Source of the DNA: CAYJNO01 sp964371715
Lineage (GTDB): Bacteria; Bacillota_I; Bacilli_A; Erysipelotrichales; Erysipelotrichaceae
DNA length: 64,000 nt
Assembly: GCA_964371715.1 (NCBI GenBank)
Contig: CAYJNO010000005.1
Location: 16,985-80,984 of the forward strand
Direction: 5' to 3'
Each line of letters begins with the position of its first letter. Position 1 is the stretch's first letter. The notes beneath the pieces were generated by a model, which saw nothing but the letters and a program-made list of their open reading frames with translations, did not search any database and was not told the origin of the DNA. Shown piece after piece: positions 34,214 through 43,772 of the stretch. Position numbers and translations under genes: made by a program.

Positions 34214-35890
34214 ATGAAAACAACATTTAATTATGATCATTATTATTTATATAATGAACTAGTAGAAAATTTAAATCATTTTAATGACAAGTACCCTACT
34301 TTATTTAAGATGGAATCAATATTGAAAATTGATGAAAAACATGATATATACGCGATAACACTAAGTGATAATAGTAAATCAGCAAGTGAAAAACCAGGGT
34401 TTTATATTGATGCTAATACTCATGCTGGTGAAGTAACCGGATCAATGGCGGCAATGCATACTATCGACTACTTATTAACAAATTATGAAAGTGATGATAA
34501 CATTAAAACGCTTTTTAAAAACTATGCAATATATGTAATTCCTAAAATTGCAGTAACTGGTTCTGAGAAATATTTAAATAGTGCTTATCATATGCGTTCA
34601 GTAGATCGTGACTATAATACTAATCAAAAAGGGTTAAAGATGTTCGATGTTAATGAAGATGGAGTATTAACAATGATGCGCATTAAAAATCCATTAGGTG
34701 CTTGGAAGAAAAGCTTAAAACATCCACTATTAATGGAAAAAAGAATGCCAGATGAAATAGATGGTGAATTCTACAATGTTTATGCTGAAGGAATAAATGA
34801 AGATTACGATGGATTAAATATAGAAGTGTCAAAACCACTATGGGGCTTAGACTTTAATCGTAACTACCCTTTTGGATGGTTTAGTGAAGTTAGACAACCA
34901 GGGGCTGGCGTTTATCCTTTAAGTAATCCAGAAAATAAAGCTGTAGTCGATTTTGTGATTAATCATCCAAACATTGGTGGAGTATTATCACATCATACAT
35001 CAGGTGGTGTTATTTTATATCCGCCTGGCACAAAAGCGAGCAAAGCAGCAAGTAAAATGGATATGAACTTTTACCAAACAATTGGTAAAATGGCAACTGC
35101 TGAAATGGGTTATCCTGTTGTGAATATATTTGATAAATTTATGATAGATCAAGACAACTATTCTTCTGGAGCATTTGATGATTGGTGTTATCAAACCATG
35201 GGTATTTTAGCTTATACTGTTGAACTATGGGATTTAATGGGTAAAACTAGTACACCAACTGATTGGGAAAATCTTAAAGATGAATCTATTGAAGTAAAGA
35301 TAGAAAAATACTTCTCACAAATTGAGTGGGCAAGTATACATGCAAAAGAAGATGTAAGAATATGGCAAGAATTTGATCACCCACAATTTGGAAAAGTAGA
35401 GATTGGTGGTATCAATCATAAGTTTGTTCAACAAAATCCACCAACATCTTTTCTATTAGAAGAAGTAGAAAAAGCAACAAAATTTAGTTTGAGATTTATA
35501 AAAACATTACCATTGATTACAATTGATAATGTTGAAGTTAAAAAGGTAAGTGATAATATTTATGAAGTAAGTAGTGTGATTACTAATAATGGATATCTGC
35601 CAACATTTATAAGTGAGGAAGCTAAAAATCTTAAAGTAAATAAACCTATTAAAATTGAATTATTAGGAGATTATGAAGCTTTAGATACAAGTACTAAAGA
35701 AATAAATGAGCTTGGTGGCTTTGGTACAATAAGTACAACAATTGGACTTTATGGAGGTATTACAACTAGTACATCTTTAAAGCAACAAGAAAAGCTGGTA
35801 TGGTTAATTAAGGCCGATGAAAACACTGAATTAACAATAAAGGTAAATAGTGAAAAAGCAGGCAATGTTACAATGGTGGTAATATTGTAG
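34214..35890 (+). CDS. M14-family zinc carboxypeptidase
   Basis: A 558-residue metallopeptidase with the M14 zinc ligands His70 and Glu73 (NTHAGEVTG), a second zinc His in LSHHTSGGV (about 260/261) and the catalytic Glu in YTVELWD (about 337). It has no signal peptide, so it acts in the cytoplasm unless exported otherwise. The C-terminal 150 residues look like a beta-rich accessory domain. Start ATG 34214 follows AAGGAG. It is the last gene of the T-box-led operon, so it may trim C-terminal residues from imported peptides. Its specificity is unknown; an arginine preference is only a guess from context. Confidence 0.9.
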   Translation: MKTTFNYDHYYLYNELVENLNHFNDKYPTLFKMESILKIDEKHDIYAITLSDNSKSASEKPGFYIDANTHAGEVTGSMAAMHTIDYLLTNYESDDNIKTLFKNYAIYVIPKIAVTGSEKYLNSAYHMRSVDRDYNTNQKGLKMFDVNEDGVLTMMRIKNPLGAWKKSLKHPLLMEKRMPDEIDGEFYNVYAEGINEDYDGLNIEVSKPLWGLDFNRNYPFGWFSEVRQPGAGVYPLSNPENKAVVDFVINHPNIGGVLSHHTSGGVILYPPGTKASKAASKMDMNFYQTIGKMATAEMGYPVVNIFDKFMIDQDNYSSGAFDDWCYQTMGILAYTVELWDLMGKTSTPTDWENLKDESIEVKIEKYFSQIEWASIHAKEDVRIWQEFDHPQFGKVEIGGINHKFVQQNPPTSFLLEEVEKATKFSLRFIKTLPLITIDNVEVKKVSDNIYEVSSVITNNGYLPTFISEEAKNLKVNKPIKIELLGDYEALDTSTKEINELGGFGTISTTIGLYGGITTSTSLKQQEKLVWLIKADENTELTIKVNSEKAGNVTMVVIL

Positions 35891-35952
35891 AATAATGATT
35901 GATTTGTCATAATAATCTACTATAATAGAATTAATATATAGGAGGGGTTATT

Positions 35953-37752
35953 GTGGCAAATCATTTTTGTAAATATCCATTATGGGATGTAATGAAAGAT
36001 TTAACAGATACAGCAATGGGATATAGAGGTGCTGATTTAGTGATTAAAAACGCTAAACTGGTAAATGTATGTACCAAAGAAATAATTGAAAATACTGATG
36101 TAGCTATTACTTTAGGGCGTATTGCCCTTGTAGGTGATGCAACAAAATGTATTAAGGAAAACACTAAAATTATTGAAGCAAATGGTAAGTATTTAGCTCC
36201 AAGTTTTATTGATGCACATATGCATATAGAATCATCGATGATCAAGGTAAGCGAATATGCTAAAGCTGCAATGAAGTGTGGAACTTCTGTAATCTATGCA
36301 GATCCGCATGAAATGGCGAATGTTTTAGGTTTTGAAGCAGTTAAATTAATGATTGAAGAATCAAGAACTGTTCCATTAAAAACGATGTTTACAATACCTT
36401 CGTGCGTACCTGCTGTTGAAGCTTTTGAGGATATTGGTTCCAAAAAAATAGTAGCAGAAGATATAAAAGAAGCGATGAAATGGCCAGAAGTAGTGGGGCT
36501 TGGAGAGATGATGAATTTCCCGGGAATTATTTATGGTAATGAAGAAGTGCAAGCTATCGTTAAAGAAACACTAAAAGCAGATAAAATTCCAACAGGACAT
36601 TTTTCAATCCCTAATACAAGTAATGAATTAAATGCTTATATTGCAAGTGGTGTTAGAAACTGCCATGAATCAACAAGAGCGATCGATGCATTAAGTAAAA
36701 TGCGTCTAGGAATGTATGCTTTATTTAGAGAAGGTTCAGGATGGAAAGACCTAATTAACTTAGCTAAAGCTTTAACAGAAAATAAAGTTGATTCAAGATA
36801 TGCTTGTTTAGTATCTGATGATACTCACCCTAACACTTTAATTAGTGAAGGGCATATGAACAGTATTCTAAAAAAGGCGGTAGAATATGGTATTGACCCA
36901 ATAGAAGCTGTACAAATGGTGACAATTAATCCTGCAACATGTTATCGCATAGAACATGAACTAGGAAGCATTGCGCCAAGTAAATGTGCTGATATAGTAA
37001 TCCTTGAAGATTTAAAAGATTTTAAAGTTACAACTACAATTATTGATGGTGAAATAGTTTATGATAACGATGAAATTCAAGTGAAAATAAAAGATTATGA
37101 ATACCCATCTTGGGTAAAAAATTCGATTCATCTTAAAGAAGAAATCACTAAAGATAGTTTTAAAATAACTGTTGATAAAACTGGTGAAGTTAATGTCCGT
37201 GTGATGGAAGTTTCTGGTGGGAAAGTTGATAATAAAGAATTAATAGTTAAGATGCCTATTGTTGATGGTGAACTTCTAGGTGATAGTGCAAATGATGTTT
37301 TAAAAGTAATGGTTTTTGAAAGACATCACAAAACTGGAAAAGTTGGTAAAGGATTTATCAAGGGCTTTAATATTAAAAATGGAGCAATGGCATCAACTGT
37401 TGCACATGATGCACATAATTTAATGGTTATTGGTACTAATGATGAAGATATGGCTATTGCGGCAAATGCCTTAATAAACTCACAAGGTGGAATGGTTACT
37501 GTATCAAATGGTGAAATAATTGGGCATGTAGAACTTGAAATTGCTGGGTTAATGTCAAATGAACCAATTGAAAAAGTGGCTCATAAAGTTGAAATACTTG
37601 AAAGGTCTTGGGAAAAACTTGGGTGTGATATGCCATCACCATTTATGACGATGGCAATAGTATCTTTAGCTTGTATTCCAGACTTAAGGTTAACAAATCG
37701 AGGTTTAGTTGATTGTAACAAATTTGAATTAGTAAACTTAATTGTTGAATAG
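35953..37752 (+). CDS. ade: Adenine deaminase
   Basis: This amidohydrolase-superfamily enzyme turns adenine into hypoxanthine and ammonia for purine salvage. The 599 residues match the AdeC family. Metal-binding motifs are PSFIDAHMHIESSM (HxH), GHFSIPN, NCHESTRAID and VSDDTHPN, and the second C-terminal domain VAHDAHNLMVIG is typical. Translation starts at GTG after a strong GGAGGGG site. A TATAAT at 35921-35926 lies upstream without a well-spaced -35. It stands alone, ahead of a terminator. Confidence 0.95.
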   Translation: MANHFCKYPLWDVMKDLTDTAMGYRGADLVIKNAKLVNVCTKEIIENTDVAITLGRIALVGDATKCIKENTKIIEANGKYLAPSFIDAHMHIESSMIKVSEYAKAAMKCGTSVIYADPHEMANVLGFEAVKLMIEESRTVPLKTMFTIPSCVPAVEAFEDIGSKKIVAEDIKEAMKWPEVVGLGEMMNFPGIIYGNEEVQAIVKETLKADKIPTGHFSIPNTSNELNAYIASGVRNCHESTRAIDALSKMRLGMYALFREGSGWKDLINLAKALTENKVDSRYACLVSDDTHPNTLISEGHMNSILKKAVEYGIDPIEAVQMVTINPATCYRIEHELGSIAPSKCADIVILEDLKDFKVTTTIIDGEIVYDNDEIQVKIKDYEYPSWVKNSIHLKEEITKDSFKITVDKTGEVNVRVMEVSGGKVDNKELIVKMPIVDGELLGDSANDVLKVMVFERHHKTGKVGKGFIKGFNIKNGAMASTVAHDAHNLMVIGTNDEDMAIAANALINSQGGMVTVSNGEIIGHVELEIAGLMSNEPIEKVAHKVEILERSWEKLGCDMPSPFMTMAIVSLACIPDLRLTNRGLVDCNKFELVNLIVE

Positions 37753-37792
37753 AAAAAACTGTAATGAATAAAATGTTCATTACAGTTTTTAT
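37752..37792. terminator. Bidirectional terminator between ade and the TauE-like gene
   Basis: The 15-base arms AAAAACTGTAATGAA (37754-37768) and TTCATTACAGTTTTT (37776-37790), with a 7-base loop, lie between convergent genes. Confidence 0.92.
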
Positions 37793-38553
37793 ATACTCAT
37801 AACAAAGTTATATATTGCTAAAGCGATAATTACAATTAAAGAAAACAAATAAATTTTTTCTAATTGTTCATCGTTCGCTTTGGTTGTGATTCTAGCTCCG
37901 ATTAAACCACCGATAATTGAGAATAAACAAATATATGGAATAAGCGATAAATCATATGGTTGAAAACCATTGCTAATATATGTTTCAAATAGCTTTGCAG
38001 CCTGTGAAAAGAATATAGTAGCTAATGAATAGATTGTGGCCTCTTTCATTTCAAAAGAGAAAAGAATACTATAAACAATAATATTTAAAGGACCACCGCC
38101 AATTCCTAACATTACAGAAATAAAGCCTAAAGTTAAACCGATAATAATTATAAATAAATTATTGTTAATCTTATATCTTTTTATTTTATGTAAGTTGATT
38201 GTTAGTAACAAAATAATTGTAATAATAGTTGCAAGACCTAATGCTTGAAAAGATTTTAAAAAATTGGTGTCAATTTTGCCAATAAACATATTAGCTAATA
38301 TTCCGCCTACAGTCGAGCCTAAAGCAATCGGAATAATAATGTTAAATTTTAATGGTGTTTTATTTAATATAGTTTTACTTATTGAGACTGTAGACATTGT
38401 TAAAACACTAAATGCTGAATATAGACTAACTGTACTGGCATTATGTAAATTTAATATATCTAACATCGGTTTAACTATAATACCGCTACCAACTCCACAA
38501 GCAGTTCCGATGATTGAAGCAACTAAAGTGATTAAACAGTAAAGAAATATCAT
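37789..38553 (-). CDS. TauE/SafE (UPF0721) membrane permease
   Basis: This 254-residue protein has about eight hydrophobic segments in two similar halves. The signature GVGSGIIVKPML near the N terminus, and its counterpart MLGIGGGPLNIIVYSILF in the middle, are the duplicated TauE/SafE motif. Family members are linked to sulfite, sulfonate or organic-anion transport, but no substrate is shown here. Its ATG directly follows the stop codon of the upstream amidohydrolase gene on the same strand, so the two are coupled and may share a pathway. Confidence 0.88.
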   Translation of the reverse strand: MIFLYCLITLVASIIGTACGVGSGIIVKPMLDILNLHNASTVSLYSAFSVLTMSTVSISKTILNKTPLKFNIIIPIALGSTVGGILANMFIGKIDTNFLKSFQALGLATIITIILLLTINLHKIKRYKINNNLFIIIIGLTLGFISVMLGIGGGPLNIIVYSILFSFEMKEATIYSLATIFFSQAAKLFETYISNGFQPYDLSLIPYICLFSIIGGLIGARITTKANDEQLEKIYLFSLIVIIALAIYNFVMSI

Positions 38554-39705
38554 CTATAGTTTATTAGATGTAATATTCCCGTCAGTAATTGTACATAATA
38601 CACTTGTTAAATTATCTAAAATATTTCCATCACAAATAATAATATCTGCATCCTTACCTACTTTAATAGAACCAATACGATGATCTTGTTTAAGTATTTT
38701 TGCTGCATTAATTGTGATTGATTTTAATGCTTCAATCTCTGGTAAACCGGCACGATGTGCTAATCCTGCACATAATGGTAAATATTCAATTGGTACAACT
38801 GGCGCATCAGTCGTAATGGCGAATAATACCCCAGCTTTATATAGTTCATTTGGAGTTTTGAATGTTCTATTTTTTAATTCAAATTTAGTTTTATGAGTTA
38901 ATGTTGGTCCAACAACTGCTGAGAAATTACTTTCTTTAATTTCTTCGGCGATTAAATGTCCATCAGTACAATGTTCTAGTGTTACATCAACATTGAATTC
39001 TTTCGCAATGCGTAAAATAGTTTGAATATCATCAGCACGATGTGCATGAGATTTTAAAGGGACTTCCCTTTTTAATACAGGAATCATTGCTTCGTTTTTC
39101 ATATTGAATTTTGGTGCTTTTGAAACATCATCTTTTGCTAATTCTTTTTGTACTAAGTATTCTTGCGCTTCAAACAATGCTTGACGCATTAAAGCTGCTG
39201 TACCCATTCTAGTTTTGATTTTAGAATCTTGATATACTCTTTTTGGATTTTCTCCATAAGCACATTTCATAGCATTATATGGGTCGATTGTTACTTTATC
39301 TAATGATGTACCATAAGTTTTATAGATACATGTTTGTCCACCTATAACATTCGCGCTACCTGGTGTACAACAAGTAGTTGTGATTCCATTTTCATTAGCG
39401 ATTCTTACAGTTTCATCAAAAATATTGATGCCATCAATAGCTCTTACATGTGGAGTTATTGGATCGGTCATTTCATTAGTATCATTGCCTTCAAAACCTA
39501 TTGAAGATTCTGAAATTCCTAAGTGTGAATGAGCCTCAATAATTCCTGGATAAACAATTTTATCTGTTGCATCTATAACTTCATAATCACCTGTTATAGA
39601 ACTATTAACTTCTTTAATTAAACCATCATCTCCTACTAGAATATCTAAGATTTCAGGTTCATCTTTTTCCATTGTGTAAACTAAACCGTTTTTTATTAAT
39701 ATCAT
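38554..39705 (-). CDS. Amidohydrolase, imidazolonepropionase-like (COG1228)
   Basis: This 383-residue metal-dependent hydrolase has the metal motif IVYPGIIEAHSHLGISE (HxH), a conserved Lys-containing core, LKSHAHRADDIQ (HxH), and TDAPV with the catalytic Asp, followed by the family closing segment GSIKVGKDADIIICDGNIL. The substrate is not known from the sequence; related enzymes act on cyclic amides or dipeptides. It is upstream of and coupled to the TauE-like permease, which suggests import and hydrolysis of one substrate (inference). Confidence 0.88.
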   Translation of the reverse strand: MILIKNGLVYTMEKDEPEILDILVGDDGLIKEVNSSITGDYEVIDATDKIVYPGIIEAHSHLGISESSIGFEGNDTNEMTDPITPHVRAIDGINIFDETVRIANENGITTTCCTPGSANVIGGQTCIYKTYGTSLDKVTIDPYNAMKCAYGENPKRVYQDSKIKTRMGTAALMRQALFEAQEYLVQKELAKDDVSKAPKFNMKNEAMIPVLKREVPLKSHAHRADDIQTILRIAKEFNVDVTLEHCTDGHLIAEEIKESNFSAVVGPTLTHKTKFELKNRTFKTPNELYKAGVLFAITTDAPVVPIEYLPLCAGLAHRAGLPEIEALKSITINAAKILKQDHRIGSIKVGKDADIIICDGNILDNLTSVLCTITDGNITSNKL

Positions 39706-39835
39706 ATTATTTCTCCTCTAAAATAATATTAGCACTTATAAATGTAATAGACAACAAAGTGATGTAAAAAATAGCACAAATCTATGAAAATATTTTCAAA
39801 GATATGTTAATATTAAATAAATGGAGGTTAGATAA

Positions 39836-41173
39836 ATGAATTATAGTGATAAAGTATTAAAAGAGTTAAAAGAAAAAGATGAACATCAAATTGAGTTTAT
39901 TCAAGCTGTTGAAGAAGTATTAAAAGCTACAAATATTATTTTTGAAAAACATCCAGAATATGAAAATATGGCAATTTTAGAACGTTTAGTTGAGCCGGAA
40001 AGAATAATTAAATTTAAAGTTTCATGGATAGATGATAATAATAAAGTTAGAGTAAATAGAGGATATCGTGTTCAATATAATGGGGTATTAGGACCGTATA
40101 AAGGTGGATTACGTTTTCATCCAAGTGTTAATGAAAGTGTTATTAAGTTTTTAGGTTTTGAACAAGTGTTTAAAAATGCTTTAACAACTTTGCCACTTGG
40201 TGGTGGTAAAGGTGGTAGTGACTTTAATCCTAAAGATAAAAGCAACAATGAAATCTTAAGATTTTGCCAAGCTTTTATGCTTGAATTATCAAAGCATATT
40301 GGGGCAAACATTGATGTTCCAGCTGGAGATATGGGGGTAGGAGCTTTAGAAATTGGATATTTATATGGGTACTATCGTCGTTTAAAAAATTTAAGCGAAC
40401 AAGGAGTTATAACTGGTAAAGGTGTTGGTTATGGCGGTTCATTAGTTAGAAAAGAAGCTACAGGATATGGTCTATTATACTTCTTTGATGAAATGATGAA
40501 AAAACATCAAATTAAATATAATAATGAAGAATGCATTATTTCTGGCAGTGGTAATGTAGCGATATACGCTGCTTATAAAGCTAAAGAGTTAGGTCTAAAA
40601 GTAATTGGAATGTCAGATTCTAAGGGATATATAATTGATAAAGAATTAGATTTAGATAAAATTAAAGAATTAAAAGAAATCAGAAAAATGTCTCTAGAAG
40701 AATATGTAAAGGAAACAAATAGTGGTCAATATTTTACAGGATCAATATATAATCATGAGTTAAAAGTGAAATATGTGTTCCCGTGTGGAACACAAAATGA
40801 AATTAATAAAGAACAAGCTCAAAATCTTATAAATAATGGCTTAGTTGCTTTAAGTGAAGGAGCGAACATGCCATGTAGTAATGATGCGATTAACTTGTTT
40901 GTGGAGAATAAAATTCTATTTGCTCCTGCAAAAGCAGCAAATGCTGGTGGTGTTGCGACATCTGGTCTTGAAATGTCACAGAATAGTATAAGAATGAATT
41001 GGACATTTGAAGAAGTAGATAATCACTTAAAAAATATTATGAAAGCAATATTTAAACAATGTGAAAATGCAATCAATGAATATGACTTACCTAATCATGA
41101 TTATGTAAGTGGAGCAAATATTGCGGGTATGAGCAAAGTTATTAACGCGATGATTTCCCAAGGTGAATATTAA
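39836..41173 (+). CDS. gdhA: Glutamate dehydrogenase
   Basis: This 445-residue hexameric GDH interconverts glutamate and 2-oxoglutarate plus ammonia. Conserved segments include YKGGLRFHPSVNESV (substrate Lys), LTTLPLGGGKGGSDF (catalytic Lys loop), DVPAGDMGVGALEIGYLYG, and the nucleotide-binding ISGSGNVAIYAAYKAKELG. The length and the KGGLRFHPSV form fit the NADP-type bacterial enzyme, but cofactor preference is not certain. It has a GGAGG site and its own terminator. Confidence 0.96.
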   Translation: MNYSDKVLKELKEKDEHQIEFIQAVEEVLKATNIIFEKHPEYENMAILERLVEPERIIKFKVSWIDDNNKVRVNRGYRVQYNGVLGPYKGGLRFHPSVNESVIKFLGFEQVFKNALTTLPLGGGKGGSDFNPKDKSNNEILRFCQAFMLELSKHIGANIDVPAGDMGVGALEIGYLYGYYRRLKNLSEQGVITGKGVGYGGSLVRKEATGYGLLYFFDEMMKKHQIKYNNEECIISGSGNVAIYAAYKAKELGLKVIGMSDSKGYIIDKELDLDKIKELKEIRKMSLEEYVKETNSGQYFTGSIYNHELKVKYVFPCGTQNEINKEQAQNLINNGLVALSEGANMPCSNDAINLFVENKILFAPAKAANAGGVATSGLEMSQNSIRMNWTFEEVDNHLKNIMKAIFKQCENAINEYDLPNHDYVSGANIAGMSKVINAMISQGEY

Positions 41174-41196
41174 AGAATAAAGAAAATACTATCTAG

Positions 41197-41232
41197 AAAA
41201 CCAAGTAGTTTAAACTTCTACTTGGTTTTTAA
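41197..41232 (+). terminator. Terminator after gdhA
   Basis: A 12-bp stem (AAAACCAAGTAG / CTACTTGGTTTT) around a 9-base loop is followed by T. Confidence 0.9.
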
Positions 41233-41299
41233 ATTTTTATAATTTATTAAAATATGTTAGGATATATAAAGGAAATCAAAGATTAGAAAAGAGGATTTA

Positions 41300-42475
41300 A
41301 TGTCAAATTATGATGTAAGTGTAGAAGTTAATTTAGATAATATTGCTGAAAATACAAAAGTTCTTTTAAATAATTATCCAGAGTATAAATATTATATTGG
41401 TGTTGTTAAAGGTTATGGGTATGGACATGGGTTATATGTGGCTAAAACCATGATTGAAAACGGTATAAATTACTTAGCAATTTCAACTATTGATGAGGCT
41501 ATAAAACTAAGAGAATATGAGATAAAAACACCTATTTTATGTTTAGAGCCAATTAATTTAAAACATATTGATGAAATAGTAAAGTATGATATTACACTAA
41601 CTGTTGCAAGCTTAGAATATGCAAAAGAGTTAGCGTTATTGAAGAAAGAAGTAAAAGTACATTTTAAATTAGATTGTTTAATGCAAAGATTAGGCTTTAA
41701 TGATATCAACAAATTAAAAGAAGCTATAGGTTGTTTAAAGAATATAGTAGAAATAGAAGGTCTATATTCACATATGGCAAGTGTTGGCTTTTATGATGAT
41801 AGTTATGATAAACAAATAGCAAAGTTTAACGAATTTATTGAGCAATTAGATTTAAATAAGTTTAAAATTATTCACTTAGATCGCTCTTTAACAATGATGA
41901 CACATCCAAAACATGAAAAAGCTAATGGAGTGAGAGCTGGTATCTTCTTATATGGGTATAATCAAATGCCGATCTTCCCTACTGGGTTTAGAAAAAAAAT
42001 TGGGGAAATAAAAAGAAAAATAAATAAAGTGAACTTTTCACCAGTTATAAGAAGTGTAAATTATCAGTTAAAACCGGCCTATAGATTAAAAGCAAAAATA
42101 TTACAAATAAATACAATTAAAGCTAATTCTAAAGTTGGTTATGGAGGTAGTTTTATACCTCAAAGTGATATGAAAATAGCTATTGTTGCAATTGGGTATG
42201 CAGATGGATTAATGTTGAATAAACACTTTGAAGTGATAATAAATAATCGCCCATATAAATTGGTGGGAAATATTGATATGAAAATGTGTACTGTAGTCAT
42301 TGATGATAATGTAAGTATTGATGATGAAGTATATATCATTAATAATAATGCACAAACATTAGGAAGACAAATGGGAGTCACAACTTATAAAGTTTTATGT
42401 AATACATCATTACAAATACCAAGAATATATTATAGTAATGATGAAATTGAATATGTCGAGGAAAAAAATATATGA
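41300..42475 (+). CDS. Divergent PLP-dependent amino-acid racemase (alanine-racemase fold)
   Basis: This 391-residue protein is of the alanine-racemase family. The PLP-lysine motif reads GVVKGYGYGHG (Lys37), where alanine racemase has KANAYGHG. The second catalytic base, Tyr281, is in KVGYGGSF, and the sequence DCLMQRLGF replaces the usual DTGMxRLG. Residues about 225-260 contain extra, basic residues (FRKKIGEIKRKINKV) absent from typical Alr. The substituted active-site segments suggest it may not use alanine. Its stop overlaps the next gene (ATGA), an ATP-grasp ligase, and the pair look like one functional unit. It may be the housekeeping racemase or make another D-amino acid. Confidence 0.8.
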   Translation: MSNYDVSVEVNLDNIAENTKVLLNNYPEYKYYIGVVKGYGYGHGLYVAKTMIENGINYLAISTIDEAIKLREYEIKTPILCLEPINLKHIDEIVKYDITLTVASLEYAKELALLKKEVKVHFKLDCLMQRLGFNDINKLKEAIGCLKNIVEIEGLYSHMASVGFYDDSYDKQIAKFNEFIEQLDLNKFKIIHLDRSLTMMTHPKHEKANGVRAGIFLYGYNQMPIFPTGFRKKIGEIKRKINKVNFSPVIRSVNYQLKPAYRLKAKILQINTIKANSKVGYGGSFIPQSDMKIAIVAIGYADGLMLNKHFEVIINNRPYKLVGNIDMKMCTVVIDDNVSIDDEVYIINNNAQTLGRQMGVTTYKVLCNTSLQIPRIYYSNDEIEYVEEKNI

Positions 42476-43689
42476 ATTTTGAAGTAGTAATTATTGGTTC
42501 AGATATCAACGCCTATTATATGGCGAGATCAACGTATGAAGCCTATAATAAAAAAGCTTATTTATTAGCAAAAGAGCCAATGAATTTCACAAAATTAAGT
42601 AATATCTTAAACATTGAATATATTGGTGATTTATGGAATCAAGAAATTTTCTTAAAAGCTTTATTAGATTTTAAGGAACGCTTTAAAGATCGTAAATTGT
42701 TATTAATAGGATCAAATGATTTTTATGTACGCTTAATAAATGAAAATGCAGAAGTATTAAAGCAGTATTACACTTTTCATCAGATAAGTCTTGAACTATT
42801 AGATTCTTTTTTAATAAAAGATAAGTTTTATGAGAAGTTCAATAATAAAGGAATTGATATTCCGAAAACTTATATTTATCAAGCGAATGAAGACTTTGAT
42901 AACAATAAAATAAAAGGATTTATATGGCCATTGATATTAAAGCCAGGAAATGGTGTAACATATTATCATCATCACTTTGAAAATCAAGCAAAGGTGTATA
43001 AGTTGCAAAATTTAGAAGAATTAATGAGTGTAATTAAAACAATAGAAGCTTCAGGTTATAATGATAAATTAATAATCCAAGAATTTATACCTGGTGATGA
43101 TACACGTTTATTTGACTGTATCTTCTATGTTGATAAAAACCATCGTGCAACACTTGCGACATTTGCACAAATAGCTTTACAAGAACATACGTCTACAGGT
43201 GTTGGTAATTTAACCGTATTAGTTAATGGATATAATGAATTTGGTAGTAGTGAAGAAGTTATCGCAAGATTAAAAAAATTCATTGAACAAAGCGGTTATA
43301 CAGGGTTTTGTGAGTTTGATTTAAAGTATGATGAAAGAGATAAAACATTTAAAGTGTTCGAAATTAATCCAAGACAAGCACGAAGTAGTTATTACTTAAC
43401 GGCTTTAAATCACAATCTAATTAAATACTTAGTAGATGATTTAATATTATATAAAGAAGATGAATTTAAGGTTTTAACAGAAGAAATAGTATTAAGTTTT
43501 GTGCCAAAAAAAGTTATCGAAGAACATGTGCATAACGATAAATTGAAAAATAAAATATTTAACTTAATAAAAGAAAAGAAATCTTGTGATCCATTAGATT
43601 GTAAATTGGAAAAACATTTTTTGCGAAGTGTCTGGTTACAAATCAGAAAAAGAAATTATATAAAAAAATATCGTGAATATAATTGGTAA
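42472..43689 (+). CDS. ATP-grasp ligase, D-aspartate-ligase-like
   Basis: A 405-residue ATP-grasp enzyme. It shows a Rossmann-like N terminus (VVIIGSDINAYYMARS), the ATP-grasp lysine segment WPLILKPGNGV, a central IIQEFIPGDDTRLFDCIFY, and the metal site VFEINPRQARSSYY. The layout resembles the COG3919 group, which includes the enterococcal D-aspartate ligase that activates a D-amino acid for the peptidoglycan cross-bridge. Translation is coupled to the upstream racemase by a 4-base overlap. I propose that the racemase makes the D-amino acid and this ligase attaches it; the acceptor and amino acid are not known. Confidence 0.75.
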   Translation: MNFEVVIIGSDINAYYMARSTYEAYNKKAYLLAKEPMNFTKLSNILNIEYIGDLWNQEIFLKALLDFKERFKDRKLLLIGSNDFYVRLINENAEVLKQYYTFHQISLELLDSFLIKDKFYEKFNNKGIDIPKTYIYQANEDFDNNKIKGFIWPLILKPGNGVTYYHHHFENQAKVYKLQNLEELMSVIKTIEASGYNDKLIIQEFIPGDDTRLFDCIFYVDKNHRATLATFAQIALQEHTSTGVGNLTVLVNGYNEFGSSEEVIARLKKFIEQSGYTGFCEFDLKYDERDKTFKVFEINPRQARSSYYLTALNHNLIKYLVDDLILYKEDEFKVLTEEIVLSFVPKKVIEEHVHNDKLKNKIFNLIKEKKSCDPLDCKLEKHFLRSVWLQIRKRNYIKKYREYNW

Positions 43690-43715
43690 GACATACTTTG
43701 TATGTCTTTTTTTAA
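43686..43715 (+). terminator. Terminator after the ATP-grasp gene
   Basis: AAGACATAC and GTATGTCTT pair perfectly with a TTT loop and are followed by a T-run. Confidence 0.85.
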
Positions 43716-43772
43716 TGATAAAAACTTTTATAAATGATATAATATAGCTTAATAGATTGAGTAGAGGTAGTA

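Noticed and set aside
35904..35926. TTGTCA and TATAAT as a complete promoter for adenine deaminase
   Set aside because: The spacing is only 11 bases, so only the TATAAT can be considered.
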